Shown here: piece by piece, positions 53,201 through 63,298 of the stretch
Layout of the letters: every line of letters begins with the position of its first letter
Numbering within the stretch: position 1 is the stretch's first letter
Assembly: GCF_013817205.1 (NCBI RefSeq)
Contig: NZ_JACDDD010000004.1
Coordinates: forward strand, 26,457 to 90,456
Origin: Polaromonas sp.
Lineage (GTDB): Bacteria > Pseudomonadota > Gammaproteobacteria > Burkholderiales > Burkholderiaceae_C
DNA: 64,000 nucleotides
Direction: 5' to 3'
The notes under the pieces: generated by a model
Databases searched by the model: none
What the model was told of the DNA's origin: nothing
The model's input: the letters and a program-made list of their open reading frames with translations, nothing else
Position numbers and translations under genes: made by a program

Positions 53201-53521
53201 ATGAACAAGATTCGCAAAGGCGACGAAATCATCGTGATCGCCGGCCGTGACAAGGGCAAGCGCGGCACGATCACGCTCCGCAAGGACGACAGCTATGTGC
53301 TGGTTGAGGGTATCAACCTGGTGAAAAAGCACACCAAGCCGAATCCTCTCAAGGGCGCCACGGGCGGCATTGTTGAAAAAAGCATGCCGATTCACCAGTC
53401 CAATGTGGCCATCTTCAATGCTGCAACCGGCAAGGCGGATCGCGTGGGCATCAAGCTTCTGGCTGACGGCAAAAAAGTGCGCGTCTTCAAGTCCAGTGGC
53501 GACGAAATCAAGGTTGCATAA
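53201..53521 (+). CDS. rplX: 50S ribosomal protein L24
   Basis: 106 residues with the KOW motif [20 protein letters not shown]. An assembly-initiator protein binding 23S rRNA domain I. Nine nt after rplN, and followed within 3 nt by rplE, as in other spc operons. Confidence 0.98.
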   Translation: MNKIRKGDEIIVIAGRDKGKRGTITLRKDDSYVLVEGINLVKKHTKPNPLKGATGGIVEKSMPIHQSNVAIFNAATGKADRVGIKLLADGKKVRVFKSSGDEIKVA

Positions 53522-53523
53522 AC

Positions 53524-54099
53524 ATGGCAAAGACCGCACCTACAAAAGCTGCACCTGCCCAGGCTCGCCTGCAGGCCCAGTTCCGCGAAAAAATCGCGCC
53601 TGCCCTGATGGAAAAATTCGGCTACAAGTCGCCGATGCAGGTTCCGCGCATCACCAAGATCACGCTCAACATGGGTGTGAGCGAGGCGGTGGCGGACAAG
53701 AAGGTCATGGACAACGCTGTGAGCGACATGACCAAGATCGCCGGCCAGAAGCCGGTGGTCACCAAGGCCAAAAAGGCTATCGCCGGGTTCAAGATCCGCG
53801 AAGATCTGCCTATCGGCTGCATGGTGACCCTGCGCGGCGTGCAGATGTATGAGTTCCTCGATCGTTTCGTGACTGTGGCTCTGCCGCGTGTTCGTGACTT
53901 CCGCGGTATTTCCGGCCGGGCCTTTGATGGCCGCGGCAACTACAACATCGGCGTGAAAGAGCAGATCATTTTCCCTGAGATTGAGTACGACAAGGTCGAC
54001 GCCCTGCGCGGTCTCAACATCAGCATCACCACAACGGCCAAGTCCGACGAAGAGTGCAAAGCGCTCCTCACTGGCTTCCGTTTTCCGTTCAAGAACTGA
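53524..54099 (+). CDS. rplE: 50S ribosomal protein L5
   Basis: 191 residues, about 12 longer than E. coli L5 owing to an N-terminal Lys/Ala/Pro/Thr stretch ([17 protein letters not shown]). The core has [16 protein letters not shown] and [20 protein letters not shown]. It binds 5S rRNA and bridge B1b. The ATG is 2 nt after rplX; a second in-frame start inside the tail is possible. Confidence 0.97.
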   Translation: MAKTAPTKAAPAQARLQAQFREKIAPALMEKFGYKSPMQVPRITKITLNMGVSEAVADKKVMDNAVSDMTKIAGQKPVVTKAKKAIAGFKIREDLPIGCMVTLRGVQMYEFLDRFVTVALPRVRDFRGISGRAFDGRGNYNIGVKEQIIFPEIEYDKVDALRGLNISITTTAKSDEECKALLTGFRFPFKN

Positions 54100-54106
54100 G
54101 GCGGAC

Positions 54107-54412
54107 ATGGCAAAACAGGCTTTATTGCAACGTGAACTGAAGCGCGAAAAACTCGCCGCCAAGTTCGCCAAAAAGTACGCAGAACTCAAAGCAACGTCCA
54201 ACGACGCCAAGCGCTCCGATGAAGAGCGCCATTTGGCCCGTCTGGAGCTGCAAAAGCTGCCCCGCAATGCGAACCCGACCCGTCAGCGCAACCGCTGTGC
54301 GATCACCGGCCGTCCGCGTGGCACATTCCGTCAATTCGGTCTGGCTCGTGCCAAGATTCGCGAGTTGGCTTTTGCTGGTGATATCCCTGGTATCACCAAG
54401 GCAAGCTGGTAA
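54107..54412 (+). CDS. rpsN: 30S ribosomal protein S14
   Basis: 101 residues from ATG 54107 ([20 protein letters not shown]). It is the long zinc-free type: no CxxC knuckles, ending [20 protein letters not shown] then ITKASW. A longer open frame from 53981 overlaps rplE and is not the gene. Confidence 0.97.
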   Translation: MAKQALLQRELKREKLAAKFAKKYAELKATSNDAKRSDEERHLARLELQKLPRNANPTRQRNRCAITGRPRGTFRQFGLARAKIRELAFAGDIPGITKASW

Positions 54413-54429
54413 GCATAGGAGAACTACAA

Positions 54430-54825
54430 ATGAGCATGAGTGATCCTATTGCAGACATGCTGACGCGCATCCGCAATGCACAAATGGTTGAAAAAGCCGT
54501 TGTGATGGTGCCATCGTCAAAAGTCAAAGTCGCCATCGCGCAGGTTTTGAAGGATGAGGGCTATATCGATGGCTTCTCCGTTAAAACCGACGACGGCAAG
54601 CCCCAGCTGGAAATCGCCCTGAAGTATTACGCAGGCAAGCCCGTGATTGAGCGCATCGAGCGCGTCAGCCGCCCCGGTCTCCGCGTCTACAAAGGCCACG
54701 ACGCCATCCCACAGGTCATGAATGGCCTGGGTGTCGCCATCGTTACGACCCCCAAGGGTGTGATGACTGATCGCAAGGCGCGCGCTACCGGTACCGGTGG
54801 TGAAGTGCTTTGCTACGTGGCTTAA
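54430..54825 (+). CDS. rpsH: 30S ribosomal protein S8
   Basis: 131 residues, from [18 protein letters not shown] to [11 protein letters not shown]. It binds the central domain of 16S rRNA; in E. coli it also represses the spc operon at an rplE-region site. AGGAG precedes ATG 54430. Confidence 0.98.
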   Translation: MSMSDPIADMLTRIRNAQMVEKAVVMVPSSKVKVAIAQVLKDEGYIDGFSVKTDDGKPQLEIALKYYAGKPVIERIERVSRPGLRVYKGHDAIPQVMNGLGVAIVTTPKGVMTDRKARATGTGGEVLCYVA

Positions 54826-54849
54826 CGGCGGCATTGAGGAGTAACTGAA

Positions 54850-55383
54850 ATGTCTCGTGTAGGAAAAATGCCAGTCGTCGTGCCCCAAGGTGTCGACGTG
54901 GCGATGAAAGATGACCAGATCAATGTCAAAGGTGGCCTCGGCACCTTGGCACTGACGCAGAATGCGCTTGTAACCATCAAAAATGATGCCGGCAAGCTGA
55001 CGTTTGTGCCGGCCAATGATTCGCGTGAGGCCAATGCCATGAGCGGCACGATGCGCCAGCTCGTTAACAACATGGTCACCGGCGTCACCAAGGGTTTCGA
55101 GAAGAAGCTGAGCTTGGTTGGCGTGGGTTACAAGGCCCAAGCACAGGGCGCCAAGCTGAATCTGACTGTCGGTTATTCGCACCCCGTCATCATGGACATG
55201 CCTGCGGGCATTACCGTGACGACGCCGACTCCCACCGAGGTGGTGATCAAGGGTTCGGATCGCCAGCGCGTCGGCCAGATCGCTGCTGAAGTTCGTGCTG
55301 TTCGTCCTCCCGAGCCTTACAAGGGCAAGGGCATCCGTTATGCGGATGAGAAGATCACGATCAAAGAAACCAAGAAGAAATAA
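54850..55383 (+). CDS. rplF: 50S ribosomal protein L6
   Basis: 177 residues with two related L6 modules and the C-terminal signature [20 protein letters not shown]. Start [17 protein letters not shown], with GAGGAG upstream. It binds 23S rRNA near the sarcin-ricin loop. Confidence 0.98.
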   Translation: MSRVGKMPVVVPQGVDVAMKDDQINVKGGLGTLALTQNALVTIKNDAGKLTFVPANDSREANAMSGTMRQLVNNMVTGVTKGFEKKLSLVGVGYKAQAQGAKLNLTVGYSHPVIMDMPAGITVTTPTPTEVVIKGSDRQRVGQIAAEVRAVRPPEPYKGKGIRYADEKITIKETKKK

Positions 55384-55394
55384 GGAGCTGCATC

Positions 55395-55760
55395 ATGTTG
55401 ACCAAAAAAGAGCAGCGCCTTCGTCGTTCACGCCAGACCCGCATCCGCATTGCCACGCAAGGCGTTGCGCGTCTGACTGTCAATCGGACCAATTTGCATA
55501 TTTATGCCAGCGTTATTTCTGGCGACGGCGCCAAAATCCTCGCATCCGCTTCGACCGCGGAAGCCGAAGTCCGCAAGGAGCTCGGTGCTGCGGGCAAAGG
55601 TGCAAACGTAGCTGCTGCGCAGGCCATTGGCAAGCGTATTGCCGAAAAGGCAAAAGCGGCAGGTGTGGAAAAAGTAGCGTTTGACCGCGCTGGCTTTGCG
55701 TACCACGGCCGCGTCAAAGCGCTGGCCGAGGCTGCCCGCGAAGCTGGCTTGCAGTTCTAA
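55395..55760 (+). CDS. rplR: 50S ribosomal protein L18
   Basis: 121 residues with a basic N-terminus ([19 protein letters not shown]) and the 5S rRNA-binding core [20 protein letters not shown], ending [15 protein letters not shown]. It joins 5S rRNA to the large subunit with L5. Confidence 0.98.
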   Translation: MLTKKEQRLRRSRQTRIRIATQGVARLTVNRTNLHIYASVISGDGAKILASASTAEAEVRKELGAAGKGANVAAAQAIGKRIAEKAKAAGVEKVAFDRAGFAYHGRVKALAEAAREAGLQF

Positions 55761-55777
55761 GCAGACTGGAATTAAGT

Positions 55778-56296
55778 ATGGCTAAGTTTCAAGCAAAATC
55801 GAACAACGATGCTCCAGACGATGGTCTGAAGGAAAAGATGATCGCGGTCAACCGCGTGACCAAAGTCGTCAAGGGCGGCCGTATCCTCGGCTTCGCTGCA
55901 CTGACGGTCGTTGGTGACGGCGATGGACGCGTCGGCATGGGCAAGGGCAAATCAAAAGAAGTGCCTGCTGCCGTGCAAAAGGCCATGGAAGAGGCTCGCC
56001 GCAACATGACCAAGGTCTCGTTGAAAAACGGCACGATTCACCACAACGTGTTCGGCCATTGGGGCGCAGCCAGTGTCATGATGATGCCGGCTGCCAAAGG
56101 TACCGGCATCATTGCCGGCGGTCCAATGCGCGCGGTGTTTGAAGTGATGGGTATTACGGACATCGTGGCAAAAAGCCACGGCTCCAGCAACCCTTACAAC
56201 ATGGTGCGTGCAACGATGGACGCGCTGAATAACTCCACGACGGCCTCGGACATCGCGGCAAAGCGTGGCAAATCAGTCGAAGAGATCTTCGGCTAA
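55778..56296 (+). CDS. rpsE: 30S ribosomal protein S5
   Basis: 172 residues. The double-stranded-RNA-binding N-domain has [20 protein letters not shown] and [20 protein letters not shown]; the C-domain has [19 protein letters not shown]. It affects translational accuracy and helicase activity at the mRNA entry. Confidence 0.98.
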   Translation: MAKFQAKSNNDAPDDGLKEKMIAVNRVTKVVKGGRILGFAALTVVGDGDGRVGMGKGKSKEVPAAVQKAMEEARRNMTKVSLKNGTIHHNVFGHWGAASVMMMPAAKGTGIIAGGPMRAVFEVMGITDIVAKSHGSSNPYNMVRATMDALNNSTTASDIAAKRGKSVEEIFG

Positions 56297-56307
56297 GGCG
56301 GTACCCA

Positions 56308-56490
56308 ATGACGACAGAGAAAAAACTCACTGTGACCCTGGTTCGCAGCCCGATTGGAACCAAGGAGTCTCATCGCGCCACCGTGCGTGGACTGGGCCTT
56401 CGTGGTATCAACAGCAAGAGCGAACTTCAGGACACGCCTGCTGTGCGCGGCATGATCAACAAGATCAGCTACCTGGTCAAGGTGCTGTAA
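56308..56490 (+). CDS. rpmD: 50S ribosomal protein L30
   Basis: 60 residues: [20 protein letters not shown], then [20 protein letters not shown] and [11 protein letters not shown]. The usual short bacterial L30. It sits 11 nt after rpsE and 12 nt before rplO. Confidence 0.97.
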   Translation: MTTEKKLTVTLVRSPIGTKESHRATVRGLGLRGINSKSELQDTPAVRGMINKISYLVKVL

Positions 56491-56502
56491 GCGGAGCTTA
56501 TG

Positions 56503-56934
56503 ATGGAACTAAACGGAATTAAGCCTGCCGCAGGCGCAAAACATGCCAAGCGCCGTGTTGGCCGTGGCATCGGTTCGGGGCTTGGCAAAACTGCGGGTCG
56601 CGGTCACAAGGGTCAAAAGTCCCGTGCGGGCGGCTACCACAAGGTAGGCTTTGAAGGCGGTCAAATGCCTTTGCAGCGTCGCTTGCCCAAGCGCGGCTTC
56701 AAGTCGCACCAGCTCAAGTACAACGCGGAAGTCACGCTGACCGCCCTGGAGCAACTCGGTTTGGCTGAGGTTGACTTGTTGGTTCTCAAGACGGCCGGTC
56801 TCGTGGGCCAGATTGCCAAGAACGTCAAAGTCATCAAGTCCGGCGCATTGACGAAGGCAGTCAAGCTTAATGGTATTGGCGCGACTGCGGGTGCAAAAGC
56901 TGCGATTGAAGCTGCTGGCGGCACGCTCGCTTAA
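56503..56934 (+). CDS. rplO: 50S ribosomal protein L15
   Basis: 143 residues from ATG 56503 ([20 protein letters not shown]), chosen because GGAG at 56493-56496 is 6 nt from it but only 3 nt from the preceding ATG at 56500. The Gly/Lys/Arg-rich N-terminal tail and [18 protein letters not shown] are L15 hallmarks. Confidence 0.97.
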   Translation: MELNGIKPAAGAKHAKRRVGRGIGSGLGKTAGRGHKGQKSRAGGYHKVGFEGGQMPLQRRLPKRGFKSHQLKYNAEVTLTALEQLGLAEVDLLVLKTAGLVGQIAKNVKVIKSGALTKAVKLNGIGATAGAKAAIEAAGGTLA

Positions 56935-56952
56935 TTACACGGACAACGACCA

Positions 56953-58272
56953 GTGGCGACCAGCTCCGCACAAACTGCAAAGACCGGCAAGTTCGGTGAT
57001 CTTCGCAACAGGCTAGTATTTTTGCTGCTTGCGCTGGTGGTTTACCGTGTGGGCGCTCACATTCCGGTGCCCGGCATTGACCCGTCGCAACTGCAGCAAC
57101 TTTTCAAGGGGCAGCAAGGCGGAATACTGAGTTTATTCAATATGTTCTCCGGTGGCGCCTTGTCCCGGTTTACAGTATTTGCTCTGGGAATCATGCCGTA
57201 CATATCGGCATCGATCATCATGCAGTTATTGACGTATGTCGTTCCGACATTCGAGCAAATGAAAAAAGAAGGTGAAGCTGGCCGCAGGAAGATCACCCAG
57301 TACACCCGTTACGGAACTCTAGGCCTGGCGCTGTTCCAGTCTATGGGCATTGCGATTGCGCTTGAAAGTTCACCTGGTCTGGTGCTGGCACCTGGTTTTG
57401 GTTTCCGGATGACTGCGGTAGTGAGTTTGACTGCTGGAACCATGTTTTTGATGTGGCTGGGCGAGCAGATTACCGAACGAGGTTTGGGCAACGGAATTTC
57501 AATCATCATCTTTGCGGGTATTGCGGCAGGTTTGCCGAGTGCAATGGGTGGTTTGCTCGAGCTGGTACGTACTGGCGCAATGAGCATACTGGTTGCTATC
57601 GTGATTGTTATCGTGGTTGCTCTGGTAACTTATTTTGTGGTGTTTGTCGAGCGCGGGCAGCGAAAAATCCTGGTCAATTACGCCAGGCGCCAAGTGGGCA
57701 ACAAGGTGTATGGTGGACAGTCTTCCCACCTCCCCCTGAAGCTGAACATGGCCGGCGTGATTCCTCCGATTTTCGCGTCATCCATCATCCTGCTGCCTGC
57801 GACAGTTGTCGGCTGGTTCAGTGCTGGCGACGGGATGCGCTGGTTGAAGGATATTGCTGGGACTTTGACCCCGGGGCAGCCTATTTATGTGCTGCTTTAT
57901 GCAACCGCCATCATATTTTTCTGTTTTTTCTACACGGCTCTGGTCTTCAACAGCCGTGAGACAGCAGACAACCTGAAGAAAAGCGGCGCTTTTATTCCAG
58001 GAATCCGCCCAGGCGATCAGACTGCGCGTTATATCGACAAGATCTTGGTGCGATTAACGCTGGCGGGTGCTATTTACATCACCTTCGTATGTTTGCTGCC
58101 AGAGTTCTTGATTTTGAAGTACAACGTGCCGTTTTATTTCGGTGGGACTTCCTTGCTTATTATTGTCGTTGTGACCATGGATTTCATGGCGCAGGTGCAG
58201 AACTACATGATGTCGCAGCAGTATGAATCGCTGCTCAAGAAAGCAAATTTTAAGACCTCACCTGGTGGTTGA
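56953..58272 (+). CDS. secY: Protein translocase channel subunit SecY
   Basis: 439 residues, GTG start at 56953, ten transmembrane helices. Signatures: [55 protein letters not shown] and [12 protein letters not shown]. It forms the SecYEG pore for protein export and membrane insertion. Placed, as usual, between rplO and infA. Confidence 0.97.
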   Translation: MATSSAQTAKTGKFGDLRNRLVFLLLALVVYRVGAHIPVPGIDPSQLQQLFKGQQGGILSLFNMFSGGALSRFTVFALGIMPYISASIIMQLLTYVVPTFEQMKKEGEAGRRKITQYTRYGTLGLALFQSMGIAIALESSPGLVLAPGFGFRMTAVVSLTAGTMFLMWLGEQITERGLGNGISIIIFAGIAAGLPSAMGGLLELVRTGAMSILVAIVIVIVVALVTYFVVFVERGQRKILVNYARRQVGNKVYGGQSSHLPLKLNMAGVIPPIFASSIILLPATVVGWFSAGDGMRWLKDIAGTLTPGQPIYVLLYATAIIFFCFFYTALVFNSRETADNLKKSGAFIPGIRPGDQTARYIDKILVRLTLAGAIYITFVCLLPEFLILKYNVPFYFGGTSLLIIVVVTMDFMAQVQNYMMSQQYESLLKKANFKTSPGG

Positions 58273-58275
58273 TGC

Positions 58276-58494
58276 ATGTCGAAAGATGACGTCATCCAGA
58301 TGCAAGGGGAGGTCGTGGAGAATCTGCCTAACGCGACTTTTCGCGTGAAGCTGGAAAACGGCCACATGGTTCTGGGTCACATTTCCGGGAAGATGCGCAT
58401 GCACTACATTCGCATTCTTCCGGGTGACAAAGTGACGGTTGAGTTAACGCCCTACGATTTGTCGCGGGCACGCATTGTGTTTCGCGTCAAGTAG
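58276..58494 (+). CDS. infA: Translation initiation factor IF-1
   Basis: 72 residues with an OB fold: [40 protein letters not shown], ending RARIVFRVK. Three nt after secY. Its place between secY and rpmJ is common in betaproteobacteria. Confidence 0.97.
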   Translation: MSKDDVIQMQGEVVENLPNATFRVKLENGHMVLGHISGKMRMHYIRILPGDKVTVELTPYDLSRARIVFRVK

Positions 58495-58522
58495 GCGCAG
58501 TTCAAAAGGTTAGGAGAAATAT

Positions 58523-58636
58523 ATGAGAGTTTCAGCTTCGGTCAAGAAAATTTGCCGCAACTGCAAGATCATCCGACGCAAGGGCGTTGTTCGCGTGATT
58601 TGCGCAGACCCACGTCACAAACAGCGTCAAGGCTGA
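58523..58636 (+). CDS. rpmJ: 50S ribosomal protein L36 (zinc form)
   Basis: A 37-residue protein from ATG 58523 (AGGAG upstream): [20 protein letters not shown], then [17 protein letters not shown]. Cys11, Cys14, Cys27 and His32 form the zinc knuckle, so this is the C+ (zinc-dependent) L36. Confidence 0.97.
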   Translation: MRVSASVKKICRNCKIIRRKGVVRVICADPRHKQRQG

Positions 58637-58661
58637 TTTCAAAGAGTTTTAGAGGACGCAT

Positions 58662-59027
58662 ATGGCTCGTATCGCTGGTATCAATATTCCGCCTCAGCAG
58701 CATGCCGAAATCGGTTTGACTGCTATTTTCGGCATCGGTCGCACTCGTGCCCGCAAAATTTGCGAAGCATGTGATATTGCGTATTCCAAGAAGGTCAAAG
58801 ACCTTTCAGACGGTGACCTTGAGAAAATACGCGATCAGATCGCACAGTTCACCATCGAAGGTGACCTGCGTCGTGAAACCACGATGAACATCAAGCGTTT
58901 GATGGATATTGGCTGCTACCGTGGCTTTCGCCATCGTCGCGGGCTGCCGATGCGCGGACAGCGCACACGCACCAATGCACGCACCCGCAAGGGTCCGCGC
59001 AAGGCGGCACAATCCTTGAAGAAATAA
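58662..59027 (+). CDS. rpsM: 30S ribosomal protein S13
   Basis: 121 residues: [36 protein letters not shown], and the C-terminal [20 protein letters not shown] tail that contacts P-site tRNA. First gene of the alpha-operon block, co-directional with the spc genes. Confidence 0.98.
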   Translation: MARIAGINIPPQQHAEIGLTAIFGIGRTRARKICEACDIAYSKKVKDLSDGDLEKIRDQIAQFTIEGDLRRETTMNIKRLMDIGCYRGFRHRRGLPMRGQRTRTNARTRKGPRKAAQSLKK

Positions 59028-59044
59028 TTGAGTAAGAGGTAGTT

Positions 59045-59449
59045 ATGGCAAAAGCCCCCAGCAGTAACGCAGCACAACGCGTTCGCAAGAAGGTACGCAA
59101 GAACGTTGCCGACGGCGTCGCCCACGTTCACGCATCTTTCAACAATACGATCATCACCATCACAGATCGCCAAGGCAATGCGTTGTCTTGGGCGTCTTCT
59201 GGTGGACAAGGGTTTAAAGGTTCACGCAAGTCGACGCCTTTTGCTGCCCAGGTTGCCTCGGAAGTGGCCGGCCGCGCCGCAATTGAGCAAGGCATCAAGA
59301 ATCTTGATGTTGAGATCAAGGGCCCTGGCCCTGGGCGCGAATCGTCGGTAAGGGCGCTTGCAGCGCTCGGCATCCGGATCAATTCGATTGCCGACGTGAC
59401 GCCTGTTCCCCACAACGGTTGCCGTCCTCAGAAGCGTCGCCGTATCTAA
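59045..59449 (+). CDS. rpsK: 30S ribosomal protein S11
   Basis: 134 residues: basic N-tail ([20 protein letters not shown]), [40 protein letters not shown], and the closing [11 protein letters not shown]. It shapes the mRNA path on the platform. Confidence 0.98.
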   Translation: MAKAPSSNAAQRVRKKVRKNVADGVAHVHASFNNTIITITDRQGNALSWASSGGQGFKGSRKSTPFAAQVASEVAGRAAIEQGIKNLDVEIKGPGPGRESSVRALAALGIRINSIADVTPVPHNGCRPQKRRRI

Positions 59450-59580
59450 GTTGAGTTGTCAGAGGCTGGAGGGGTGTTGCCCGATTCAGGTTCTGAAAAC
59501 TTTTTTATCAAGCCCACCGCCGTTAGGCTTACGCCGAAGGCTCCTGCAATCTATTGCAGCAGATGACATAAGGAATTCAA
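59450..59580 (+). promoter_or_regulatory. rpsK-rpsD gap with perfect dyad before rpsD
   Basis: This 131-nt gap is long for a ribosomal operon. It contains the perfect inverted repeat CTGCAAT-CT-ATTGCAG (59544-59559), 21 nt before the rpsD start, and a T-rich tract near 59500. S4 is the known autoregulator of alpha operons, so an S4-binding or attenuating structure is possible; this is inference. Confidence 0.4.
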
Positions 59581-60204
59581 GTGGCACGTTATCTCGGCCC
59601 CAAGGCCAAACTATCCCGTCGTGAAGGCACCGACCTTTTTCTGAAAAGCGCTCGGCGCGCGATCGGCGACAAAGCAAAGTTTGACTCCAAGCCTGGCCAG
59701 CACGGTCGGACTTCCGGCACCCGCACATCTGACTTCGGTCTGCAACTCCGCGAGAAGCAGAAAGTCAAGCGCATGTACGGCGTTTTGGAGAAGCAATTCC
59801 GCCGATACTTTGAAGAGGCTGATCGCCGCAAGGGCAACACCGGTGCCAATCTCTTGTTCATTCTGGAGTCAAGGCTAGACAACGTTGTATACCGTATGGG
59901 CTTTGGCTCCACCCGCGCCGAGGCGCGCCAGCTTGTGTCGCACAAGGCGATCACTGTCAACGGCAGCTCCGTCAATATCCCGTCTTACATGGTTAAAACT
60001 GGTGATGTGATTGCTGTGCGTGACAAATCCAAGAAGCAGACCCGTGTGACGGAAGCACTGCAACTGGCTCAACAAGTCGGTTTGCCAGCGTGGGTAGACG
60101 TCAGCGTTGATAAGGGTGAAGGTATTTTCAAAAAGGTACCAGATCGCGACGAGTTCGCTGCCGACGTCAACGAGTCGTTGATTGTCGAACTTTACTCCCG
60201 TTAA
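59581..60204 (+). CDS. rpsD: 30S ribosomal protein S4
   Basis: 207 residues, GTG start at 59581: [40 protein letters not shown], and the S4 RNA-binding domain [21 protein letters not shown] primary 16S binder and, in the family, the repressor of its operon. Confidence 0.98.
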   Translation: MARYLGPKAKLSRREGTDLFLKSARRAIGDKAKFDSKPGQHGRTSGTRTSDFGLQLREKQKVKRMYGVLEKQFRRYFEEADRRKGNTGANLLFILESRLDNVVYRMGFGSTRAEARQLVSHKAITVNGSSVNIPSYMVKTGDVIAVRDKSKKQTRVTEALQLAQQVGLPAWVDVSVDKGEGIFKKVPDRDEFAADVNESLIVELYSR

Positions 60205-60299
60205 TTTTCGTTCCTGCGTATACGGGGCACTGTAGTCGCAGGGTCGCTTCACCCGGCCTTATCGGTGTAACGAGCCGAGGGTATTGAGAGGAAGAATGC

Positions 60300-61289
60300 A
60301 TGCAAACAAATTTACTTAAACCAAAAACCATCAACGTTGAGCAACTTGCTGCCAATCGTGCCAAGGTGACGTTGGAGCCGTTCGAGCGGGGCTACGGCCA
60401 CACACTTGGCAATGCGTTGCGTCGCGTCTTGCTATCGTCCATGGTTGGGCACGCCGCCACTGAGGTCACCATTGCAGGCGTTCTTCACGAGTACTCGTCC
60501 ATTGACGGTGTTCAGGAAGACGTCGTCAATATCCTGTTGAACCTCAAAGGTGTGGTGTTCAAGCTCCACAACCGCGATGAAGTGACACTGAGCCTTCGTA
60601 AGGACGGGGAAGGCCCCGTCACGGCAGCCGACATCCAGACGCCACATGATGTCGAGATCATCAATCCTGAGCATGTCATCGTCAATTTGTCGCACGGCGG
60701 CAAGATTGACATGCAGATCAAGGTTGAAAACGGGCGCGGTTATGTCCCTGGCACCATGCGCCGCTACGGCGATGAATCGACCAAGTCGATTGGCCGGATT
60801 GTTCTCGATGCATCTTTCTCCCCTGTCAAGCGTGTGAGTTATACCGTGGAGAGCGCCCGCGTTGAGCAACGGACCGATCTGGATAAGTTGGTTCTGGAGA
60901 TCGAAACAAACGGCGCCGTGACAGCCGAAGATGCAGTCCGTGCGTCGGCAAAGATCCTGGTGGAGCAACTCGCCGTATTTGCGCAACTTGAAGGCAATGA
61001 ACTTGCGGCATTTGACGCGCCAGTTCAGCGCAGTTCGCAGCAGTTCGACCCAATCCTGCTTCGCCCTGTGGATGAGCTTGAGTTGACGGTTCGATCTGCC
61101 AATTGTTTGAAGGCTGAAAATATCTATTACATTGGCGACCTGATTCAACGGACAGAGAACGAGCTTCTCAAGACGCCGAATTTGGGGCGCAAGTCCCTGA
61201 ATGAGATCAAGGAAGTGTTGGCTTCTCGCGGCCTCACGCTCGGTATGCGCTTGGAAAGCTGGCCACCGGCAGGACTTGACAAGCGTTAA
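60300..61289 (+). CDS. rpoA: RNA polymerase alpha subunit
   Basis: 329 residues. N-terminal dimerisation domain: [41 protein letters not shown]-terminal domain (about 245-315): [20 protein letters not shown] and [20 protein letters not shown], which binds UP elements and activators. ATG 60300; a second ATG lies 4 nt upstream out of frame. Confidence 0.98.
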   Translation: MQTNLLKPKTINVEQLAANRAKVTLEPFERGYGHTLGNALRRVLLSSMVGHAATEVTIAGVLHEYSSIDGVQEDVVNILLNLKGVVFKLHNRDEVTLSLRKDGEGPVTAADIQTPHDVEIINPEHVIVNLSHGGKIDMQIKVENGRGYVPGTMRRYGDESTKSIGRIVLDASFSPVKRVSYTVESARVEQRTDLDKLVLEIETNGAVTAEDAVRASAKILVEQLAVFAQLEGNELAAFDAPVQRSSQQFDPILLRPVDELELTVRSANCLKAENIYYIGDLIQRTENELLKTPNLGRKSLNEIKEVLASRGLTLGMRLESWPPAGLDKR

Positions 61290-61373
61290 CAATCACGTAT
61301 TCCCTCGTTTGAGGGTAGTGCACGGGCAGTACCTGATACGGCTGGCCGAAATATAAACGAAAGGAAAAGCACC

Positions 61374-61775
61374 ATGCGTCACGGACACGGACTTCGCAAA
61401 CTAAACCGGACCAGTTCCCATCGGCTGGCCATGCTTCGCAACATGATGAACTCGTTGATTCAACATGAAGTGATCAAGACTACTTTACCCAAGGCTAAAG
61501 AATTGCGTCGAGTCGTGGAGCCCATGATCACCTTGGCCAAAGAGCCCACCGTCGCGAATAAGAGACTTGCATTTGATCGACTGCGGGACCGCGACATGGT
61601 GGTCAAGCTATTTGCTGAACTGGGACCCCGCTACAAGGCTCGTCCTGGTGGATACACTCGCATCCTGAAAATGGGATTTCGTGTCGGTGATAATGCGCCT
61701 ATGGCCTTGGTTGAATTGGTCGACCGTCCGGATGTGACTGATGATGCATCGGCTAACACGGTTGCACCAGAATAA
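61374..61775 (+). CDS. rplQ: 50S ribosomal protein L17
   Basis: 133 residues: [60 protein letters not shown], then a short acidic tail ending NTVAPE. Last gene of the operon. GAAAGGAAAA precedes the ATG. Confidence 0.98.
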   Translation: MRHGHGLRKLNRTSSHRLAMLRNMMNSLIQHEVIKTTLPKAKELRRVVEPMITLAKEPTVANKRLAFDRLRDRDMVVKLFAELGPRYKARPGGYTRILKMGFRVGDNAPMALVELVDRPDVTDDASANTVAPE

Positions 61776-61777
61776 GT

Positions 61778-61783
61778 TATAAT
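61778..61783 (+). promoter_or_regulatory. -10 TATAAT upstream of tRNA-fMet
   Basis: A perfect TATAAT (61778-61783) overlaps the stop-proximal region after rplQ, 11 nt before the tRNA 5' end. No good -35 sits at 16-18 nt upstream. The tRNA may also be processed from the ribosomal transcript. Confidence 0.45.
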
Positions 61784-61793
61784 CAAGTTATAT

Positions 61794-61870
<77 letters not shown>

Positions 61871-61897
61871 AATCCCCAGCCCTGTAGGCTGGTAGCA

Positions 61898-61925
61898 AAC
61901 GCCCACTTCAAGTGGGCGTTTTGCT
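61898..61925 (+). terminator. Rho-independent terminator after tRNA-fMet
   Basis: AACGCCCACT-TCA-AGTGGGCGTT forms a 10-bp stem with a 3-nt loop, followed at once by TTGCTTT. It probably ends the tRNA and ribosomal transcript. Confidence 0.85.
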
Positions 61926-62085
61926 TTGTGCCCACATCTGTGCCAACTCCGTGCCCCACCTGTGCCCGCTTAAAATGGAGCATGTCATTTGCGACCATTG
62001 GGTAGAGTTGCAGGCGGTTTAGTGAAATCGGCCTCAGCGATTGTTCAGATTTCGACCGAATTCAGCAAACTGTGAATCCCCGACG
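61926..62085. other. Non-coding stretch with four GTGCC-phased repeats
   Basis: GTGCC recurs four times at 10-12 nt spacing (GTGCCCACATCT, GTGCCAACTCC, GTGCCCCACCT, GTGCCCGCTT) between about 61928 and 61970. The rest, to 62085, has no gene I can support; ATG-rich short frames do not continue. It forms the border between the conserved operon and the insertion-sequence zone. Confidence 0.45.
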
Positions 62086-62122
62086 CTAATCTGCTTGGTC
62101 GGCTGGGGTGTTGTTCACCATA

Positions 62123-63298
62123 GAGGGTGTAGAAGAAAGTTATTTCAAACGCGCCAGCAGCATTCGAGCCTGAGCGAGCCAGACCCAGGCTGTAGCGTAG
62201 AAGGGTTTGCGGTCGTGGTGCATGACGAGCCGACGGTTGCGCTCCAGCCAGGCATGGGTGCGCTCGACCACCCGGCGCTTTTTGGGCATGGCGGGCGGCT
62301 GCTCGTCCTTCCACAAGGGTTGCTGCGCATCGTCCCAGCGTGCCCGCCCACTGTGGCGCACGATGTTTACCTGCACGCCGTGCGTGCGCTGGAGATCTTG
62401 CGCGCACTGTCCCGCATAGGCGCTGTCGGCCCACAAGGTCTTGAGCGAGCCAGCTGTGCGCTGGCAGGCCTGACCCAGTGCCCGAGAGGCCGCCTCTCGG
62501 TCCTGCACGGCTGCGCTGGTGATCACCACCGCCAGCAGCAGCCCCAAGGTATCGACGATCAGGTGACGCTTGCGACCCTTTACTTTCTTGCCTGCATCGA
62601 AGCCCAGCGTGCCGCCTTGCGCGCTCCCCCGATTCGATTGCGAGTCTATGACCGCTCCGCTGGGCTGGGACGTGCGCTCTACACGCAGCCGCCATTGCTG
62701 GCGCAGGCGGTCTTGCAAGGCTTCGAACTTTCCCAGCCGCGCCCAACGCACGAAGGCCTTCTGCACGGACTGCCAGGGCGGATAGACCTGGGCGGGCAGA
62801 TTGCGCCAGGAAGAGCCCGTGCGCAGCACGTAGCAGCAGGCATCGACCACACTGCGCCGCGAGTAAGTGGCCGGCCTGCCGCGTGCACCTGCCGCAGGCT
62901 CGAACAGGTCTCGAGCCAGGGCCCATTCGGCATCGGTCAACGCCCCCGCAGAGGCGCTGCCGGGCTGTTTGGCTGGTCGATGTCGCTCGTTGTAGCCATA
63001 ACGCGTACCGGGCTGTTGGGCCTTGGCGCGCAGTGGCTGCGTGGGCGGGCGCGTGCGCCGCAAACCAGCAGCTCTCAGCGCAAGGCGCATCGTCACTGTA
63101 CTGGGAGCCGCACGGCCCATGTGCTCGCCCCAGGCTATCACCAGCTCCGCCAGAGTAGCCTGCGGATGGCTGCGTACCACTTCGCGCAGCGCCCCATACT
63201 CGGCATGAGAGATCGCGGGCGGCCGCCCTTTCTTTGCCATCACTTCGCCTCTGCTTTGAATGCAAAGCGTGATCATAATTTATTTCTTCTACACCCTC
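62123..63298 (-). mobile_element. IS5-family insertion sequence, complete
   Basis: 1176 bp bounded by 16-bp perfect inverted repeats GAGGGTGTAGAAGAAA (62123-62138 and, inverted, 63283-63298) and flanked by ATA direct repeats (62120-62122 and 63299-63301). It contains one transposase gene on the minus strand. Both ends intact, so it is likely recent and possibly active. Confidence 0.9.
62140..63240 (-). CDS. IS5-family DDE transposase
   Basis: 366 residues from ATG 63240 (MAKKGRPPAISHAEYGALRE); the open frame extends 12 codons upstream. An N-terminal winged/HTH module (about residues 1-60) precedes the IS5-type catalytic domain: DUF4096-like LTDAEWALARDLFEP, SSWRNLPAQVYPPWQSVQKA, first Asp in AVIDSQSNRG, second Asp in LWADSAYAG, Glu in VVERTHAWLERNRRLV. 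Complete DDE set. Catalyses cut-and-paste movement of the surrounding element. Confidence 0.92.
   Translation of the reverse strand: MAKKGRPPAISHAEYGALREVVRSHPQATLAELVIAWGEHMGRAAPSTVTMRLALRAAGLRRTRPPTQPLRAKAQQPGTRYGYNERHRPAKQPGSASAGALTDAEWALARDLFEPAAGARGRPATYSRRSVVDACCYVLRTGSSWRNLPAQVYPPWQSVQKAFVRWARLGKFEALQDRLRQQWRLRVERTSQPSGAVIDSQSNRGSAQGGTLGFDAGKKVKGRKRHLIVDTLGLLLAVVITSAAVQDREAASRALGQACQRTAGSLKTLWADSAYAGQCAQDLQRTHGVQVNIVRHSGRARWDDAQQPLWKDEQPPAMPKKRRVVERTHAWLERNRRLVMHHDRKPFYATAWVWLAQARMLLARLK

Noticed and set aside
61928..61970. GTGCC repeats considered as a CRISPR array
   Set aside because: Repeat units are only 5 nt with 5-7 nt between them; no spacers of normal length and no cas genes.
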